Origin: Vibrio sp. RE86
Lineage (GTDB): Bacteria; Pseudomonadota; Gammaproteobacteria; Enterobacterales; Vibrionaceae
Direction: 5' to 3'
Assembly (NCBI RefSeq): GCF_013114545.1
Contig: NZ_VTXI01000013.1
Coordinates: forward strand, 1 to 64,000
Length of the DNA: 64,000 nt
Shown: in pieces, positions 40,368-51,467 of the stretch
Numbering within the stretch: position 1 is the first letter of the stretch
Layout: each line of letters starts with the position of its first letter
The notes under the pieces: generated by a model
Database searches by the model: none
Told to the model about the DNA's origin: nothing
Seen by the model: the letters and a program-made list of their open reading frames with translations, nothing else
Position numbers and translations under genes: made by a program

Positions 40368-42827
40368 TTACTGCGCGGGTTTATTTGGGCGCTTCGCTTT
40401 CTTAGGTTTAGCACCTGGCTTTTTCTTACGAGCCTTAGTGACTTTAGGCTTCTTCGCCGGACCTTTCGCCTCTGGCTTTTCAGGGCGTTTGGTTGGCTCT
40501 ACCTCTGGGCTCGCTTTGCGGCCTTTACCTTTAGTTGCCGCGCGTTTTTTCTCTTTGGCTTTTCTCTTTGCCTCTGCCGCACGTTTCTTAGCGGTCTTTC
40601 CTTCGCCGCGTAGCTTACGACTTGTTTCGACTAATTCAAAGTCAATTTGGCGATCGTTTAAGTTAACGGACAGTACCTTCACTTTAACCGCATCACCTAG
40701 ACGATAGATTGCCCCAAAGCTTTCACCGATAAGTCTTTGACCAATCGGGTCAAATTGATAGTAGTCATTCGCCAGCGCTGAGATGTGAACCAATCCATCT
40801 ATATGAAGTTCATTTAAGCGTACAAAGAAACCAAAGCCGGTTACGTTGGCAATAACCCCATCTAACTCTTCACCGACGTGGTCTTGCATGTACTCACACT
40901 TAAGCCAATCTGACACTTCACGAGTCGCATCGTCTGCACGGCGCTCTGTCATTGAACACTGCTCACCGTAGAAGTCCATATCATCAAACGAGTAATGGTA
41001 ACCACCGGTTGGTGTCCAACGGTCTTTAACTGTGCCATTCTCTTTCGCGATCAAGTATTTGATAGCGCGGTGCAATAGTAAATCTGGGTAACGACGAATT
41101 GGCGAGGTAAAGTGCGCATAGCGTTTGAGTGCTAAGCCAAAGTGACCACAGTTATCTGCGTTATACACCGCTTGCTTCATTGAGCGCAGCAGCATGATCT
41201 GAATCAGCTCTTTATCTTGGCGTTCAGCAATCTGCTTAACTAAATCAGCATAGTCCGTCGGTGACGGTTCAAGTCCACCGTTTAGGTGCAAACCTAACTC
41301 GCCGAGGAAATCACGGAAACCTTGCAGGCGTAATTCTCCTGGCGTTTCATGGATACGATACAGAGCCGCGGCTTTGGCTTTTTCGACAAGTGATGCAGAA
41401 GCGATGTTCGCTAAGATCATGCACTCTTCGATCAGTTTATGTGCATCGTTACGAATCACAGGCTCAATACTGTCAATCTTACGCTCGGCATTGAAGATAA
41501 ACTTGGTTTCCACCGTTTCAAACTCAATCGCACCACGATTATCACGTGCATGTTTCAGAACTTTATACATGCTGTGCAACTCTTCTAGGTGAGGCACTAG
41601 CTTGTGGTAACGCATACGAAGCTCTTCGTTACCTTCTAAAATATCGTGTACCTTGTTGTAAGTCAGGCGAGCATGCGAGTTCATTACTGCTTCATAGTGT
41701 TTGTAGCCAGACAGCTTACCTGTTTCAGAAACCGTCATCTCACACACCATACACAAACGATCCACTTGTGGGTTAAGCGAACAAAGCCCGTTCGACAACA
41801 CCTCTGGTAACATAGGAACGACTTGAGATGGGAAGTAAACCGAGTTACCACGGTTAATCGCTTCTTTATCGAGTGCAGAATCAGGGCGAACGTAGTAGCT
41901 CACATCCGCAATCGCAACCCATAAACGCCAACCACCGCCTTTCTTCTTCTCACAGTAAACAGCATCATCAAAGTCACGAGCGTCTTCGCCATCTATCGTA
42001 ACCAGTGGCAGTTCACGTAGATCGACACGCCCTATTTTTGCCTCTTCAGGTACTTCTTCTGTCAGATCGGCAACTTGCTTTGTGACCGCTTCTGGCCACT
42101 CATGAGGGATCTGGTGAGTACGAATCGCGATTTGTGTTTCCATCCCCGGCGCCATATTCTCACCAAGTACTTCAACCACTTTACCCATCATGCCTCGTGA
42201 GCGTGAACCACGATCGGTGATTTCAATCACGACAACGTTACCCATACGTGCCCCAGCACGAAGCTCATTTGGGATAAGAATATCTTGGCTGATTCGAGAG
42301 TCATCAGGCACAACATAAGAGTAACCATACTCAAGGAAAAAACGTCCAACAATTTGCGTAGTGCGCTCTTCGAGTACACGTACCAGTCGACCTTCCTTTC
42401 GACCGCGTTTTGAATTGTCTGTCGGCTGAACTAAAACATAATCACCGTGGATGATGTTCTTCATCTGGTGATGAGGCAGAACGATGTCGTTATCTTTGCC
42501 GACACTTCCTTCAGGACGTACCCAGCCATGACCGTCTTTGTGGCCAATAACATAGCCTTTCACCATTTCGAGTTTTTCAGGCAGTGCGTAACATTGACGA
42601 CGCGTAAACACCAATTGACCATCACGCTCCATCGCACGAAGACGACGACGCAGACCTTCATAATGATCTTCACCAGAAAGCTTGAGTGCCTCAAATAGGT
42701 CATTGCGATTCATCGGAACCCCAGCTTGAGTGAGGAACTCTAGAATGAACTCTCGGCTTGGGATCGGGTTTTCATAGTTTTCCGATTCACGAGCCGCAAA
42801 TGGGTCGTTATGGGTATTGTCTGACAT
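40368..42827 (-). CDS. rnr: Ribonuclease R
   Basis: RNase R is a 3'-5' exoribonuclease that degrades structured RNA, and in many bacteria is a virulence and cold-shock factor. 819 residues: N-terminal winged helix and cold-shock domains, RNB catalytic domain with [13 protein letters not shown] (metal-binding aspartates near 275-285), an S1 domain ([24 protein letters not shown]) and a lysine/arginine/alanine-rich tail of about 85 residues. The tail gives low-complexity mirror frames on the other strand that are not genes. purA lies upstream but is separated by motX and an amidohydrolase gene, and nsrR of the E. coli layout is absent. Confidence 0.97.
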   Translation of the reverse strand: MSDNTHNDPFAARESENYENPIPSREFILEFLTQAGVPMNRNDLFEALKLSGEDHYEGLRRRLRAMERDGQLVFTRRQCYALPEKLEMVKGYVIGHKDGHGWVRPEGSVGKDNDIVLPHHQMKNIIHGDYVLVQPTDNSKRGRKEGRLVRVLEERTTQIVGRFFLEYGYSYVVPDDSRISQDILIPNELRAGARMGNVVVIEITDRGSRSRGMMGKVVEVLGENMAPGMETQIAIRTHQIPHEWPEAVTKQVADLTEEVPEEAKIGRVDLRELPLVTIDGEDARDFDDAVYCEKKKGGGWRLWVAIADVSYYVRPDSALDKEAINRGNSVYFPSQVVPMLPEVLSNGLCSLNPQVDRLCMVCEMTVSETGKLSGYKHYEAVMNSHARLTYNKVHDILEGNEELRMRYHKLVPHLEELHSMYKVLKHARDNRGAIEFETVETKFIFNAERKIDSIEPVIRNDAHKLIEECMILANIASASLVEKAKAAALYRIHETPGELRLQGFRDFLGELGLHLNGGLEPSPTDYADLVKQIAERQDKELIQIMLLRSMKQAVYNADNCGHFGLALKRYAHFTSPIRRYPDLLLHRAIKYLIAKENGTVKDRWTPTGGYHYSFDDMDFYGEQCSMTERRADDATREVSDWLKCEYMQDHVGEELDGVIANVTGFGFFVRLNELHIDGLVHISALANDYYQFDPIGQRLIGESFGAIYRLGDAVKVKVLSVNLNDRQIDFELVETSRKLRGEGKTAKKRAAEAKRKAKEKKRAATKGKGRKASPEVEPTKRPEKPEAKGPAKKPKVTKARKKKPGAKPKKAKRPNKPAQ

Positions 42828-43080
42828 AGGCGTGCCTATTAAAGAAGGAAGGAATTAAATCTAGTATATCTGACTCCATGTTTAAGCTACAGGTAAGTCG
42901 ACTTAAAATCGTGTTTTTTCAGCGGCTTTTTCATAACTTGGCATCTCCTTTAACATTCCATTACACCATACGATTAAGATCACACTTTAATGCAACTGAT
43001 GAAGCAAACGATTGCAGAAGGTAAATTAACAAGTATGATTCAGGAAAATTTTACTTTCCCTTTTACTACAGGTAATTCCT

Positions 43081-44490
43081 ATGAGTATGAAACGTACACT
43101 ACTAGCAACGGCTATCGCTGGTCTTGGTCTGTTCTCACTATCCGCTTCAGCGGCAGAAAAAGCTGATCTAATGATTACAGACGCTATGGTTCTAACAATG
43201 AACCAAGATAAAACCGTTTATGAAAGCGGGACTGTGGTAGTAAAAGGTAACAAGATTATTGCCGTTGGTGATGAGTTACTAGAGAAGCAGTACGACGCAA
43301 AGAAAGTACTGGATGTAGATGGTGACATCGTCATGCCAGGCTTGATCAACACGCATACTCACGTTTCTATGACCGTGTTCCGTTCTTTGGCGGATGACGT
43401 GCCAGATCGTCTACACCGTTACATCTTCCCACTGGAAGCAAAGCTTGTTTCTCGTGACATGGTTCGTATTGGCGCAAACCTTGGTAACGTTGAAATGGTT
43501 AAAGGTGGCGTAACGACTTATGCCGACATGTACTACTTTGAAGATGAAGTCGCAAAGACCGTTGATAAGATTGGTATGCGCGCTGTTCTTGGTGAAACCG
43601 TTATTAAGTTCCCGGTAGCTGACGCTGCCAATGCAGAGGAAGGTATCAAATACGCATTGAACTTCATTGAAGAGTACAAAGATCACCCGCGTATTACACC
43701 AGCATTTGCTCCGCACGCACCTTACACAAACACCACTGAGATCCTGCAGAAAGTTGCAAAGCTGTCTCTTGAGCACGATGTGCCTGTCATGATTCACTTA
43801 GCAGAATCTCATCGTGAAGAAGAGAAGATCGCCAAACGTGCTGATGGGCTTTCGCCAGTACAGTACATGCACAGCATCGGTGCTCTAAACCAGAACCTAG
43901 TCGGCGCACACATGATTCTAGTGGATGATAAAGATATCGAACTAGTGAAAGAGTCAAATATGGGCGTCGCACACAACATGAGTGCAAACATCAAATCTGC
44001 AAAAGGCGTTTCTCCAGCCCTTAAAATGTACGATGAAGATGTACGTATCGGTCTAGGTACAGATGGCCCAATGTCAGGTAACACATTGAGCACAATTGAT
44101 GAGTTCAACCAAGTGGCAAAAGTGCATAAACTAGCGAACAAAGACCGCGCGGCTATGCCACCAATTAAAGTCATCGACATGGCAACCATGGGCGCTGCTA
44201 AAGCACTTCATATGGAAGATAAGATTGGCTCTCTTGAAATTGGTAAGCTTGCTGACATCATCGTTGTTGATACTAAAGCACCAAACATGGTACCCGTTTA
44301 CAACCCATACTCTGCATTGGTTTATTCAGCTAACTCAGGTAACGTTAAGCACACAATCGTTGATGGTAAGATGCTCATGAAAGACCGTGAGATGCTGACG
44401 GTTGATGAAGATGCCATCCGCGAAGAAGCACTAGAATTTACTAAAGTCGTTCGTCAAACCGTAATCGACGCAGGTGAAGTGGTTCAATAA
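43081..44490 (+). CDS. Exported amidohydrolase of the MtaD/TrzN/guanine-deaminase type
   Basis: 469 residues. The N-terminus is a clear Sec signal peptide ending ASA-AEK, so the enzyme should be periplasmic. The mature part is a metal-dependent amidohydrolase with an N-terminal beta sandwich: HxH in NTHTHVSM, histidines in AFAPHAPYTNT and IHLAESHREEE, and an aspartate in GLGTDGPMSGNTLS. The pattern resembles S-adenosylhomocysteine/methylthioadenosine deaminases and TrzN. Substrate is not known. The start has AGGTAATTC upstream and is followed by an alternative ATG at 43087. A strong terminator follows. Confidence 0.85.
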   Translation: MSMKRTLLATAIAGLGLFSLSASAAEKADLMITDAMVLTMNQDKTVYESGTVVVKGNKIIAVGDELLEKQYDAKKVLDVDGDIVMPGLINTHTHVSMTVFRSLADDVPDRLHRYIFPLEAKLVSRDMVRIGANLGNVEMVKGGVTTYADMYYFEDEVAKTVDKIGMRAVLGETVIKFPVADAANAEEGIKYALNFIEEYKDHPRITPAFAPHAPYTNTTEILQKVAKLSLEHDVPVMIHLAESHREEEKIAKRADGLSPVQYMHSIGALNQNLVGAHMILVDDKDIELVKESNMGVAHNMSANIKSAKGVSPALKMYDEDVRIGLGTDGPMSGNTLSTIDEFNQVAKVHKLANKDRAAMPPIKVIDMATMGAAKALHMEDKIGSLEIGKLADIIVVDTKAPNMVPVYNPYSALVYSANSGNVKHTIVDGKMLMKDREMLTVDEDAIREEALEFTKVVRQTVIDAGEVVQ

Positions 44491-44524
44491 TCCACTGTTA
44501 GAAAAACCAACTCGTAGATAAAAC

Positions 44525-44552
44525 AATGCCCAGCAAGTGCTGGGCATTTTTG
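44525..44552. terminator. Terminator between the amidohydrolase gene and motX
   Basis: An 11-bp perfect inverted repeat (AATGCCCAGCA 44525-44535, TGCTGGGCATT 44538-44548) followed by TTTT. The convergent motX ends at 44600, so it may serve both. Confidence 0.85.
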
Positions 44553-44599
44553 TCTCTGAGCTTAGATAAACCAAAGTGCAGTTCGGTTTACAATGCTTG

Positions 44600-45238
44600 T
44601 TACCAGAAGGTATCGCGCCTTTTCGCTCTAGCGATGATGTTTTGAGGCATTCGCCTTTCCAAACCTTGGCGCAGTACACTGATTCTTTTGTGAGTACGCT
44701 TATCGCCAGTAACGGAATTATACAGCCAGCGGTAGGCATCTTCGTAATCTAACGGGCTTCCGTAGTCACGCAACAATAACTCGGCTAAATGAATACGTGC
44801 ATTGAGGTTCCCCATCGCCGCCGCTTCACGCAGGTAAGGAATTGCACGCTCTTTGTCTTGCTGCACAATCGTGCCGCGAGAGTAGTATCGTCCAATCTGT
44901 TCTAACGCCGCAGGTAAACCTTGGTGGGCTGCGTTTTCCATGTAGTAAAGCCCTAGCTCTACGTCTTGTTCAACACACACTCCCCACGCCAGCATATCAC
45001 CATACAAAAATTCGTAAGCAGGTAGGCTAATGCGTGTCGCACGAGCCACGATATCTTCCACAAGCTGACAACTGTCCGCTTGAACGCGTTCTAAATGTTG
45101 ATTGTTGTTGATAAGTTTAATTAGTTCCGCTTCGGTATAGATGGGCACCGGCTCACCAATATCAGGCGCTTCATTTGCCTGAACCATGGAAGCACTCAAT
45201 GCCAATACCATCGAAGCCGCTAATCTTCTTAGCTTCAT
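44600..45238 (-). CDS. motX: Sodium-driven flagellar motor protein MotX
   Basis: MotX is the T-ring component that, with MotY, holds the PomAB stators of the Na+-driven polar flagellum. 212 residues: signal peptide (MKLRRLAASMVLALSASMVQA), then Sel1-like repeats (GLYYMENAAHQGLPAALEQI, YSRGTIVQQDKERAIPYLRE, AYRWLYNSV) and cysteine pairs (DSCQLVED, GVCVEQD). The frame is open to 45316, but the sigma-28-like promoter at 45261-45287 lies inside that extension, so ATG 45238 is the start. Not in a motility cluster; purA and rnr are neighbours. Confidence 0.93.
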   Translation of the reverse strand: MKLRRLAASMVLALSASMVQANEAPDIGEPVPIYTEAELIKLINNNQHLERVQADSCQLVEDIVARATRISLPAYEFLYGDMLAWGVCVEQDVELGLYYMENAAHQGLPAALEQIGRYYSRGTIVQQDKERAIPYLREAAAMGNLNARIHLAELLLRDYGSPLDYEDAYRWLYNSVTGDKRTHKRISVLRQGLERRMPQNIIARAKRRDTFW

Positions 45239-45260
45239 TGTCTGCACTCTTAACTTCGAA

Positions 45261-45287
45261 TTATCAACACCACTGTTCAACTCTTTG
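45261..45287 (-). promoter_or_regulatory. Candidate sigma-28 (FliA) promoter of motX
   Basis: CAAA-N15-GTTGATAA on the minus strand matches the flagellar TAAA-N15-GCCGATAA consensus at 9 of 12 positions with correct spacing. The -10 end is about 22 nt before the motX ATG. motX is FliA-dependent in V. cholerae by published expression work. Confidence 0.55.
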
Positions 45288-45432
45288 AGCCGTTTCAGCA
45301 ACGTTATTTGTGCCACTCTATTGTGGCAAGCTTGAAAGTTATATCGGCAACCAGTGCTAACTCTTTAATCAAAATTGCCGCTTTCTGGCAAATTGTTGCC
45401 GTAAGCAGTTCAGATCGCAAGGAAAAAAAATG

Positions 45433-45463
45433 AAAAAAAAGCCAGCGTTAGACGCTGGCTTTT
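45433..45463 (-). terminator. Terminator of purA
   Basis: 11-bp stem AAAAGCCAGCG/CGCTGGCTTTT (45437-45447, 45453-45463) with a T run on the minus strand, 23 nt after purA. Confidence 0.9.
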
Positions 45464-45485
45464 CAAAGACTTTAACAATCAATCA

Positions 45486-46823
<1,338 letters not shown>

Positions 46824-46974
46824 TTAAAAATGGATTCTAGCACTGAATCACATTTCTTGCAGTCATTTTTTAATCATGCAAGTGTAATATGATGCGAATC
46901 CACATTGAGCTGAAGCTAAGCCGAAATAAATCAGCCCGTTAGTTTTGTCTTTGGCGATATCTGCTGTAGATGTG

Positions 46975-47916
46975 CTACTCGTCAGTATATATTTTAACGG
47001 TCAGAATACCGTTAGGATCGATGCCCGCTCGATACATGCCTGAACTGTTCATCGCAAAATGCTGCTCACCCTGAGCATCGATAGCGATCAAACCACCTTC
47101 ACCGCCCATCTCTTTTAGATCTCCCTGAATGACGGTCTCACTAGCGGTATGTACATCTTCTTTCAGGTAGCGCATTCTTGCTGCCACATCTCCTGCAACC
47201 GTTTTACGAATAAAGTATTCACCCATACCTGTTGTTGAAACCGCCACGTTCCCATTCTCAGCGTAAGTGCCTGCACCGATAATGGAAGAGTCACCAACAC
47301 GACCATACTTTTTATTCGTTACACCGCCTGTACTTGTCGCCGCGGCCAAGTTGCCATGCTGGTCGAGCGCAACCGCACCGACCGTACCGTACTTTTTGTC
47401 ATCCGGATATTTTGATTCAGATAACGCAAAGAGCCCTTTCTCTTTCATTGACTGCAACTGTTCATAGCGGCGGTCGGTAAAGAAATAATCTTGCTCAGTG
47501 AACTCATAACCGTTGGTGAAAGCAAACTCTTCTGCACCTTCTCCAATTAAAAGCACATGCTCACTTTTTTTCATCACATCACGTGCTAACTCAATTGGGT
47601 TTTTGATATGGCGCACGCCAGCAATCGCACCAGCGTCCAACGTTTTACCATGCATAACGGAAGCATCCATCTCGACCATCTCTTTGTTGGTCAAAACCGA
47701 TCCTTTACCAGCGTTAAAATTAGGTGAGTCTTCTAGCACTTTGACCGCAGCGACTACTGCGTCTAATGCATCCCCCGATTGTTGAAGCAATTCGTATCCC
47801 GCTCGAACTGACTTCTCTAGATCCGTTAATATCGAAGCTTTGAGCTCTTCGCTCATCTGCTCGCGTAAAATAGTGCCAGCGCCGCCATGGATAGCAATTG
47901 AAAAAGGTTGGCTCAC
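46975..47916 (-). CDS. iaaA: Isoaspartyl peptidase / L-asparaginase (Ntn hydrolase)
   Basis: Cleaves isoaspartyl dipeptides and asparagine after self-processing. The N-terminal FSIAIHGGAGTI and the catalytic-threonine site GTVGAVALDQHGNLAAATSTGG, summarised by KKYGTVGAVALD (Thr near 177), are present. The frame is open to 47988, but the GTG at 47916 has AGGAG 6 nt upstream and aligns with the family, giving 313 residues. It lies between purA and slyD and is not in a recognised operon. Confidence 0.93.
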   Translation of the reverse strand: MSQPFSIAIHGGAGTILREQMSEELKASILTDLEKSVRAGYELLQQSGDALDAVVAAVKVLEDSPNFNAGKGSVLTNKEMVEMDASVMHGKTLDAGAIAGVRHIKNPIELARDVMKKSEHVLLIGEGAEEFAFTNGYEFTEQDYFFTDRRYEQLQSMKEKGLFALSESKYPDDKKYGTVGAVALDQHGNLAAATSTGGVTNKKYGRVGDSSIIGAGTYAENGNVAVSTTGMGEYFIRKTVAGDVAARMRYLKEDVHTASETVIQGDLKEMGGEGGLIAIDAQGEQHFAMNSSGMYRAGIDPNGILTVKIYTDE

Positions 47917-47954
47917 ACAACGCTCCTGTTGTTTATCTTTAAGCAAATAACACC

Positions 47955-47998
47955 GTATAAAAGCAAAAAGCGCAAGTTGATCTCTCAACTTGCGCTTT
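47955..47998 (-). terminator. Terminator of slyD
   Basis: Perfect 14-bp stem AAAGCGCAAGTTGA/TCAACTTGCGCTTT (47967-47980, 47985-47998) with a TCTC loop and a T-rich tail on the minus strand, 43 nt after slyD. It lies just upstream of iaaA. Confidence 0.9.
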
Positions 47999-48041
47999 CA
48001 ACAGTGAATAGAGGCTAGAATTTAGCGTCTAAAACTCTCTA

Positions 48042-48623
48042 TTAGTGAGAACCACAGCTACCGCCACCGCAGCAGCCGTCTTTTTTCTCTTCACCGTGGT
48101 CGTGACCTTCGCCACCACAACAGCCGCCTTCGTGATCGTGGTCATGACCACAACCGCCAGCTTGGTGAACGTGACCGTGCTCAATCTCGTCTGCTGTCGC
48201 TTCACGTAGCGCAACAACTTCAACGTCAAACGTTAGAGTGTGGCCAGCTAGCATGTGGTTGCCATCAACAACAACTTCGTCGCCGTCAACTTCTGTTACT
48301 TCTACGGGGATTGGTCCTTGGTCTGTATCCGCTAGGAAACGCATACCTTCCACAATCTCATCAACACCTTGGAATACATCTGCAGGAACACGCTGAACTA
48401 GAGCATCGTTGTGCTCACCGTACGCTTCTTCTGGAGATACAGTTACAGAGAACTTAGCGCCCGCTTCCTTGCCTTCTAGTGCAGTTTCCAGACCTGTGAT
48501 TAGGTTGTTGTTGCCGTGAAGGTAATCTAGAGGTGCTTCAGTTGTTGATTGGTCAACAACAACACCGTCTTCTAGTTTTACTTGGTAAGCAAGACTTACT
48601 ACTACGTTCTTTTCAATTTTCAT
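48042..48623 (-). CDS. slyD: FKBP-type peptidyl-prolyl isomerase SlyD
   Basis: SlyD is a proline isomerase, chaperone and nickel-storage protein for hydrogenase assembly. 193 residues: interrupted FKBP domain with the IF chaperone insert (EEAYGEHNDALVQRVP), and a C-terminal tail from about residue 150 with repeated histidine, cysteine and glutamate (GGCGHDHDHEGGCCGG, CCGGGSCGSH) that binds metals. It lies in the slyD-yheV-kefBG block conserved with E. coli. Confidence 0.96.
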   Translation of the reverse strand: MKIEKNVVVSLAYQVKLEDGVVVDQSTTEAPLDYLHGNNNLITGLETALEGKEAGAKFSVTVSPEEAYGEHNDALVQRVPADVFQGVDEIVEGMRFLADTDQGPIPVEVTEVDGDEVVVDGNHMLAGHTLTFDVEVVALREATADEIEHGHVHQAGGCGHDHDHEGGCCGGEGHDHGEEKKDGCCGGGSCGSH

Positions 48624-48714
48624 ATTTACTCCAAGGAGAATAAAAGACCGCAGTCAGTGCTACGGTCGTTAACTTTCTACAGGGGTATTATGGGGATGAT
48701 TTGGAGAAACTCAA

Positions 48715-48909
48715 TCAATCCGGCTTAAAAATACCGATCATTTCTTGTGCATTGTGGTCGGTTTTGTTTACAGATTCTGGCTTACGCTGATCTTGATGAC
48801 CACACTCCACACACTCAACTAACTCAATGTTGTTCTCTATCCACCAGCGAAGTGTGTCTTGCTGAGCACACTTAGGGCAGCTGGCCCCTGCGATAAATCG
48901 TTTTTTCAT
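48715..48909 (-). CDS. yheV: YheV-family zinc-ribbon protein
   Basis: 64 residues with two CxxC knuckles, SCPKCAQ and ECVECGHQD, forming a putative zinc ribbon. Function unknown. It is 17 nt after kefB and 91 nt before slyD, same strand, as in E. coli. Confidence 0.9.
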   Translation of the reverse strand: MKKRFIAGASCPKCAQQDTLRWWIENNIELVECVECGHQDQRKPESVNKTDHNAQEMIGIFKPD

Positions 48910-48926
48910 GGTACAACTCTATTGGA

Positions 48927-50723
48927 TTAATCCCAGAAGTTCTTTGCTTGTTGATCGTTTTCTATTTCACGACCAAATATCTCTTCCAGTTCTTTACGGG
49001 CTTCTTTGGCTCTTTGGGCCAATTGTTTATCATCACTATGCTGAGGTAACAGCTCTTTGAGCATAGCATTATCTAATTTTCTAAAATGCGCTTCAGCTCG
49101 CTTTGCTTGATATGGGTGCATGCCTAAATCAACCAATGCTTGGCGACCTAAATCGAGTGCTCCTAAGAAGGTCTCTCGTGAATAGCTCTCTACGCCGTGG
49201 CTTAATAACTGATACGCTTCAACACGACTACGCGCACGAGCAAGCAACTTCAAATTTGGGAAGTGAGTCTGACAAAGCTCGATAATTTGCATGATTTCAT
49301 CTGGTGAATCGGTACAGATGATCATCGCTTCTGCTTTATCGGCTCCAGCCGCCCTTAATAGATCAACTTGAGTCGCATCACCATAAAACACTTTGTAACC
49401 ATACTTCCTAAGTAGCTGGATTTGGCTTGCATCACTTTCAAGAACCGTCACTTTGATCTTATTGGCGTACATCAAACGGCCTATGATCTGTCCAAAACGA
49501 CCAAAGCCTGCAATGATCACTCGAGGCTGTTTGTTGATGATGTCACTTCTTACTTCTTCACTTGTGCCTGCATTTAGGCCGCGTGCATACCACTTGCTTT
49601 GAGCCATCAAAAGCAATGGCGTGGTCACCATAGACAAGCTAACGACGACCAAAAGAAAAGCCGTCTGCTCTGAATCAAGTAACCCTTCGGTTGCAGCTGC
49701 AGTAAAGATAACGAAAGCAAACTCACCACCTTGGCTCAATATCGCCGCCATCTTACTGCGCGATTTAGGGCCGCTACCTGCAATCCGCGCCAAGATGTAA
49801 AGAATCATCCCTTTGACAATGACCAAGCCCACTACCGCTGAAATCACCTCAAAAGGTTGCAGTGCTAATAGGCCTAAGTTGACCGCCATGCCGACCGCGA
49901 TAAAGAACAGGCCAAGTAACAGCCCTTTAAAAGGTTCGATGGCAATTTCTAGCTCATGTCGATATTCACTTTCAGCCAGAAGTACCCCGGCCAAGAAAGT
50001 CCCCAACGCCATCGATAGGCCGAGCTGTTTCATCATCAAGGCAATACCGATGACCAGCAGCAGCGCCGCGACCGTAAACAACTCTCGCACACCACTTAAT
50101 ACGACATAACGAAATAACGGTCTTAATAAGAAGTGACCGCCGACAAGCAGGCCACCAACACCGCCCAACATCCATAACGCATCAAGCCAATCCCCTGCGG
50201 TATTACCCGCAAGGACAGGCAGTATCGCCAGCATTGGGATCACCGCGATATCTTGAAACAGCAGTACCGCAAAACCTGACTGACCCGTTTCGCCACCGGC
50301 TAAGCCTTGCTCTTCAATAACTCGTAGTGCAATCGCTGTGGAGGAAAGAGCCAGCCCCATTCCGATCACTAAGCTCGTTTGCCAGCTGGTTCCAGCAAGG
50401 TAAGCCACGCTCGCCAAGACTAAGGTTGTCACCACCACTTGGGCGCCACCTAAACCGAGGATCGGCCCTCGCATCGCAAATAACTTTTTAGGGTTCAGCT
50501 CTAAGCCAATTAAGAACAGCAGTAAAACCACGCCAAACTCGGCGAAGTGCAAAATCGCTTCAACATCTCGAATCAGACCTAAGCCCCACGGGCCGATAGC
50601 CACACCCGCCAATAGGTAACCCAGCACAGAGCCCAGCCCTAAACGCTGAGCTAAAGGAACAGCAACAACAGCGGCAGTCAGAAAGATTGCACTGCTTTGT
50701 AAAAAATCACTCTCAAGCGCCAT
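48927..50723 (-). CDS. kefB: Glutathione-regulated potassium-efflux protein KefB
   Basis: KefB is a K+/H+ antiporter gated by glutathione adducts that protects against electrophiles by acidifying the cytoplasm. 598 residues (ATG 50723; ATG 50729 is also in frame): about twelve membrane helices of the CPA2 type ([21 protein letters not shown]), then a KTN/TrkA-N Rossmann domain near 398 ([17 protein letters not shown]), and a long C-terminal helix. It overlaps the ancillary kefG by a few bases. Confidence 0.94.
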   Translation of the reverse strand: MALESDFLQSSAIFLTAAVVAVPLAQRLGLGSVLGYLLAGVAIGPWGLGLIRDVEAILHFAEFGVVLLLFLIGLELNPKKLFAMRGPILGLGGAQVVVTTLVLASVAYLAGTSWQTSLVIGMGLALSSTAIALRVIEEQGLAGGETGQSGFAVLLFQDIAVIPMLAILPVLAGNTAGDWLDALWMLGGVGGLLVGGHFLLRPLFRYVVLSGVRELFTVAALLLVIGIALMMKQLGLSMALGTFLAGVLLAESEYRHELEIAIEPFKGLLLGLFFIAVGMAVNLGLLALQPFEVISAVVGLVIVKGMILYILARIAGSGPKSRSKMAAILSQGGEFAFVIFTAAATEGLLDSEQTAFLLVVVSLSMVTTPLLLMAQSKWYARGLNAGTSEEVRSDIINKQPRVIIAGFGRFGQIIGRLMYANKIKVTVLESDASQIQLLRKYGYKVFYGDATQVDLLRAAGADKAEAMIICTDSPDEIMQIIELCQTHFPNLKLLARARSRVEAYQLLSHGVESYSRETFLGALDLGRQALVDLGMHPYQAKRAEAHFRKLDNAMLKELLPQHSDDKQLAQRAKEARKELEEIFGREIENDQQAKNFWD

Positions 50724-51297
50724 GCTCACCTCCTAACTCCTGCGGATAAGCATAAAGGGGATCATTCAACCACTGGCGATAGAACTCAGCATGTTGATAG
50801 CGCTCCATCTCGGAGACATTGCGAGCCCAATACAGTACTAAAGGCTCAATCCAATGCATTTGGCACAATGCAGCTGTGAGCTCGAAAGGTTGAAGGATCT
50901 CTGATAAAGGATAGCGGTTATAGCCCGCTTTACTAAAGGCGTCTTCTTTACCGCCTGTCGTAATCACGCTGCGCCAATGCTTCCCTTTCAGCGCTTCTCC
51001 CTTACCAAAGGCGAAACCTTTACCTAATACTCGATCCAACCACTCTTTTAACAAGGCAGGACAAGAGTACATATAGAGAGGGTGATGAAAGACGATCACA
51101 TCGTGCTCATTAAGAAGTTGATGTTCTGCGCTGACATCAATAAAGAAGTCTGGATAGTGGGCATAAAGATCATGCACCGTGACATGCTCAAGCGATTCGA
51201 TCTTCTTGAGCATCATTTGATTGGCGACTGAGTCACGCGATTCAGGGTGAGCGTAAAGCACCAGCACTTTAGGTTTATCGGACAGTGAAGTCTGCAT
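50713..51297 (-). CDS. kefG: Glutathione-regulated potassium-efflux ancillary protein KefG
   Basis: KefG is a quinone-reductase-fold partner needed for full KefB activity. 194 residues with the flavodoxin-fold FMN motif [36 protein letters not shown] and the [10 protein letters not shown] loop. The frame is open to 51327, but ATG 51297 aligns with family starts; its Shine-Dalgarno AAGGA abuts the codon, so the exact start is uncertain. kefG overlaps kefB by 11 nt. Confidence 0.92.
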   Translation of the reverse strand: MQTSLSDKPKVLVLYAHPESRDSVANQMMLKKIESLEHVTVHDLYAHYPDFFIDVSAEHQLLNEHDVIVFHHPLYMYSCPALLKEWLDRVLGKGFAFGKGEALKGKHWRSVITTGGKEDAFSKAGYNRYPLSEILQPFELTAALCQMHWIEPLVLYWARNVSEMERYQHAEFYRQWLNDPLYAYPQELGGEHGA

Positions 51298-51467
51298 TCC
51301 TTGGACAGCAATCCTTATATTATTCATAGCCGTGTACGATTGTTTTTGTTGTAATTTATCGTTATCAGTTTGTTATACGTTGTTAGCCATCATAACGCAA
51401 CGATCGACATAAACAGATAACTGCCCTACTATTCGACGCAATACGAGCAAAGACAAAGCAAAAGATT

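Noticed and set aside
40438..40707. Plus-strand open frame opposite the end of rnr
   Set aside because: It mirrors the lysine/alanine-rich RNase R tail; low-complexity composition creates it by chance.
42828..43080. CRP site or other regulatory element between rnr and the amidohydrolase gene
   Set aside because: Only a half-site (GATCACAC) is seen; no paired half at the right spacing.
48042..48180. Repeat array in the slyD 3' end
   Set aside because: The repeated His/Cys/Gly codons are the metal-binding tail of the protein, not a DNA repeat or CRISPR.
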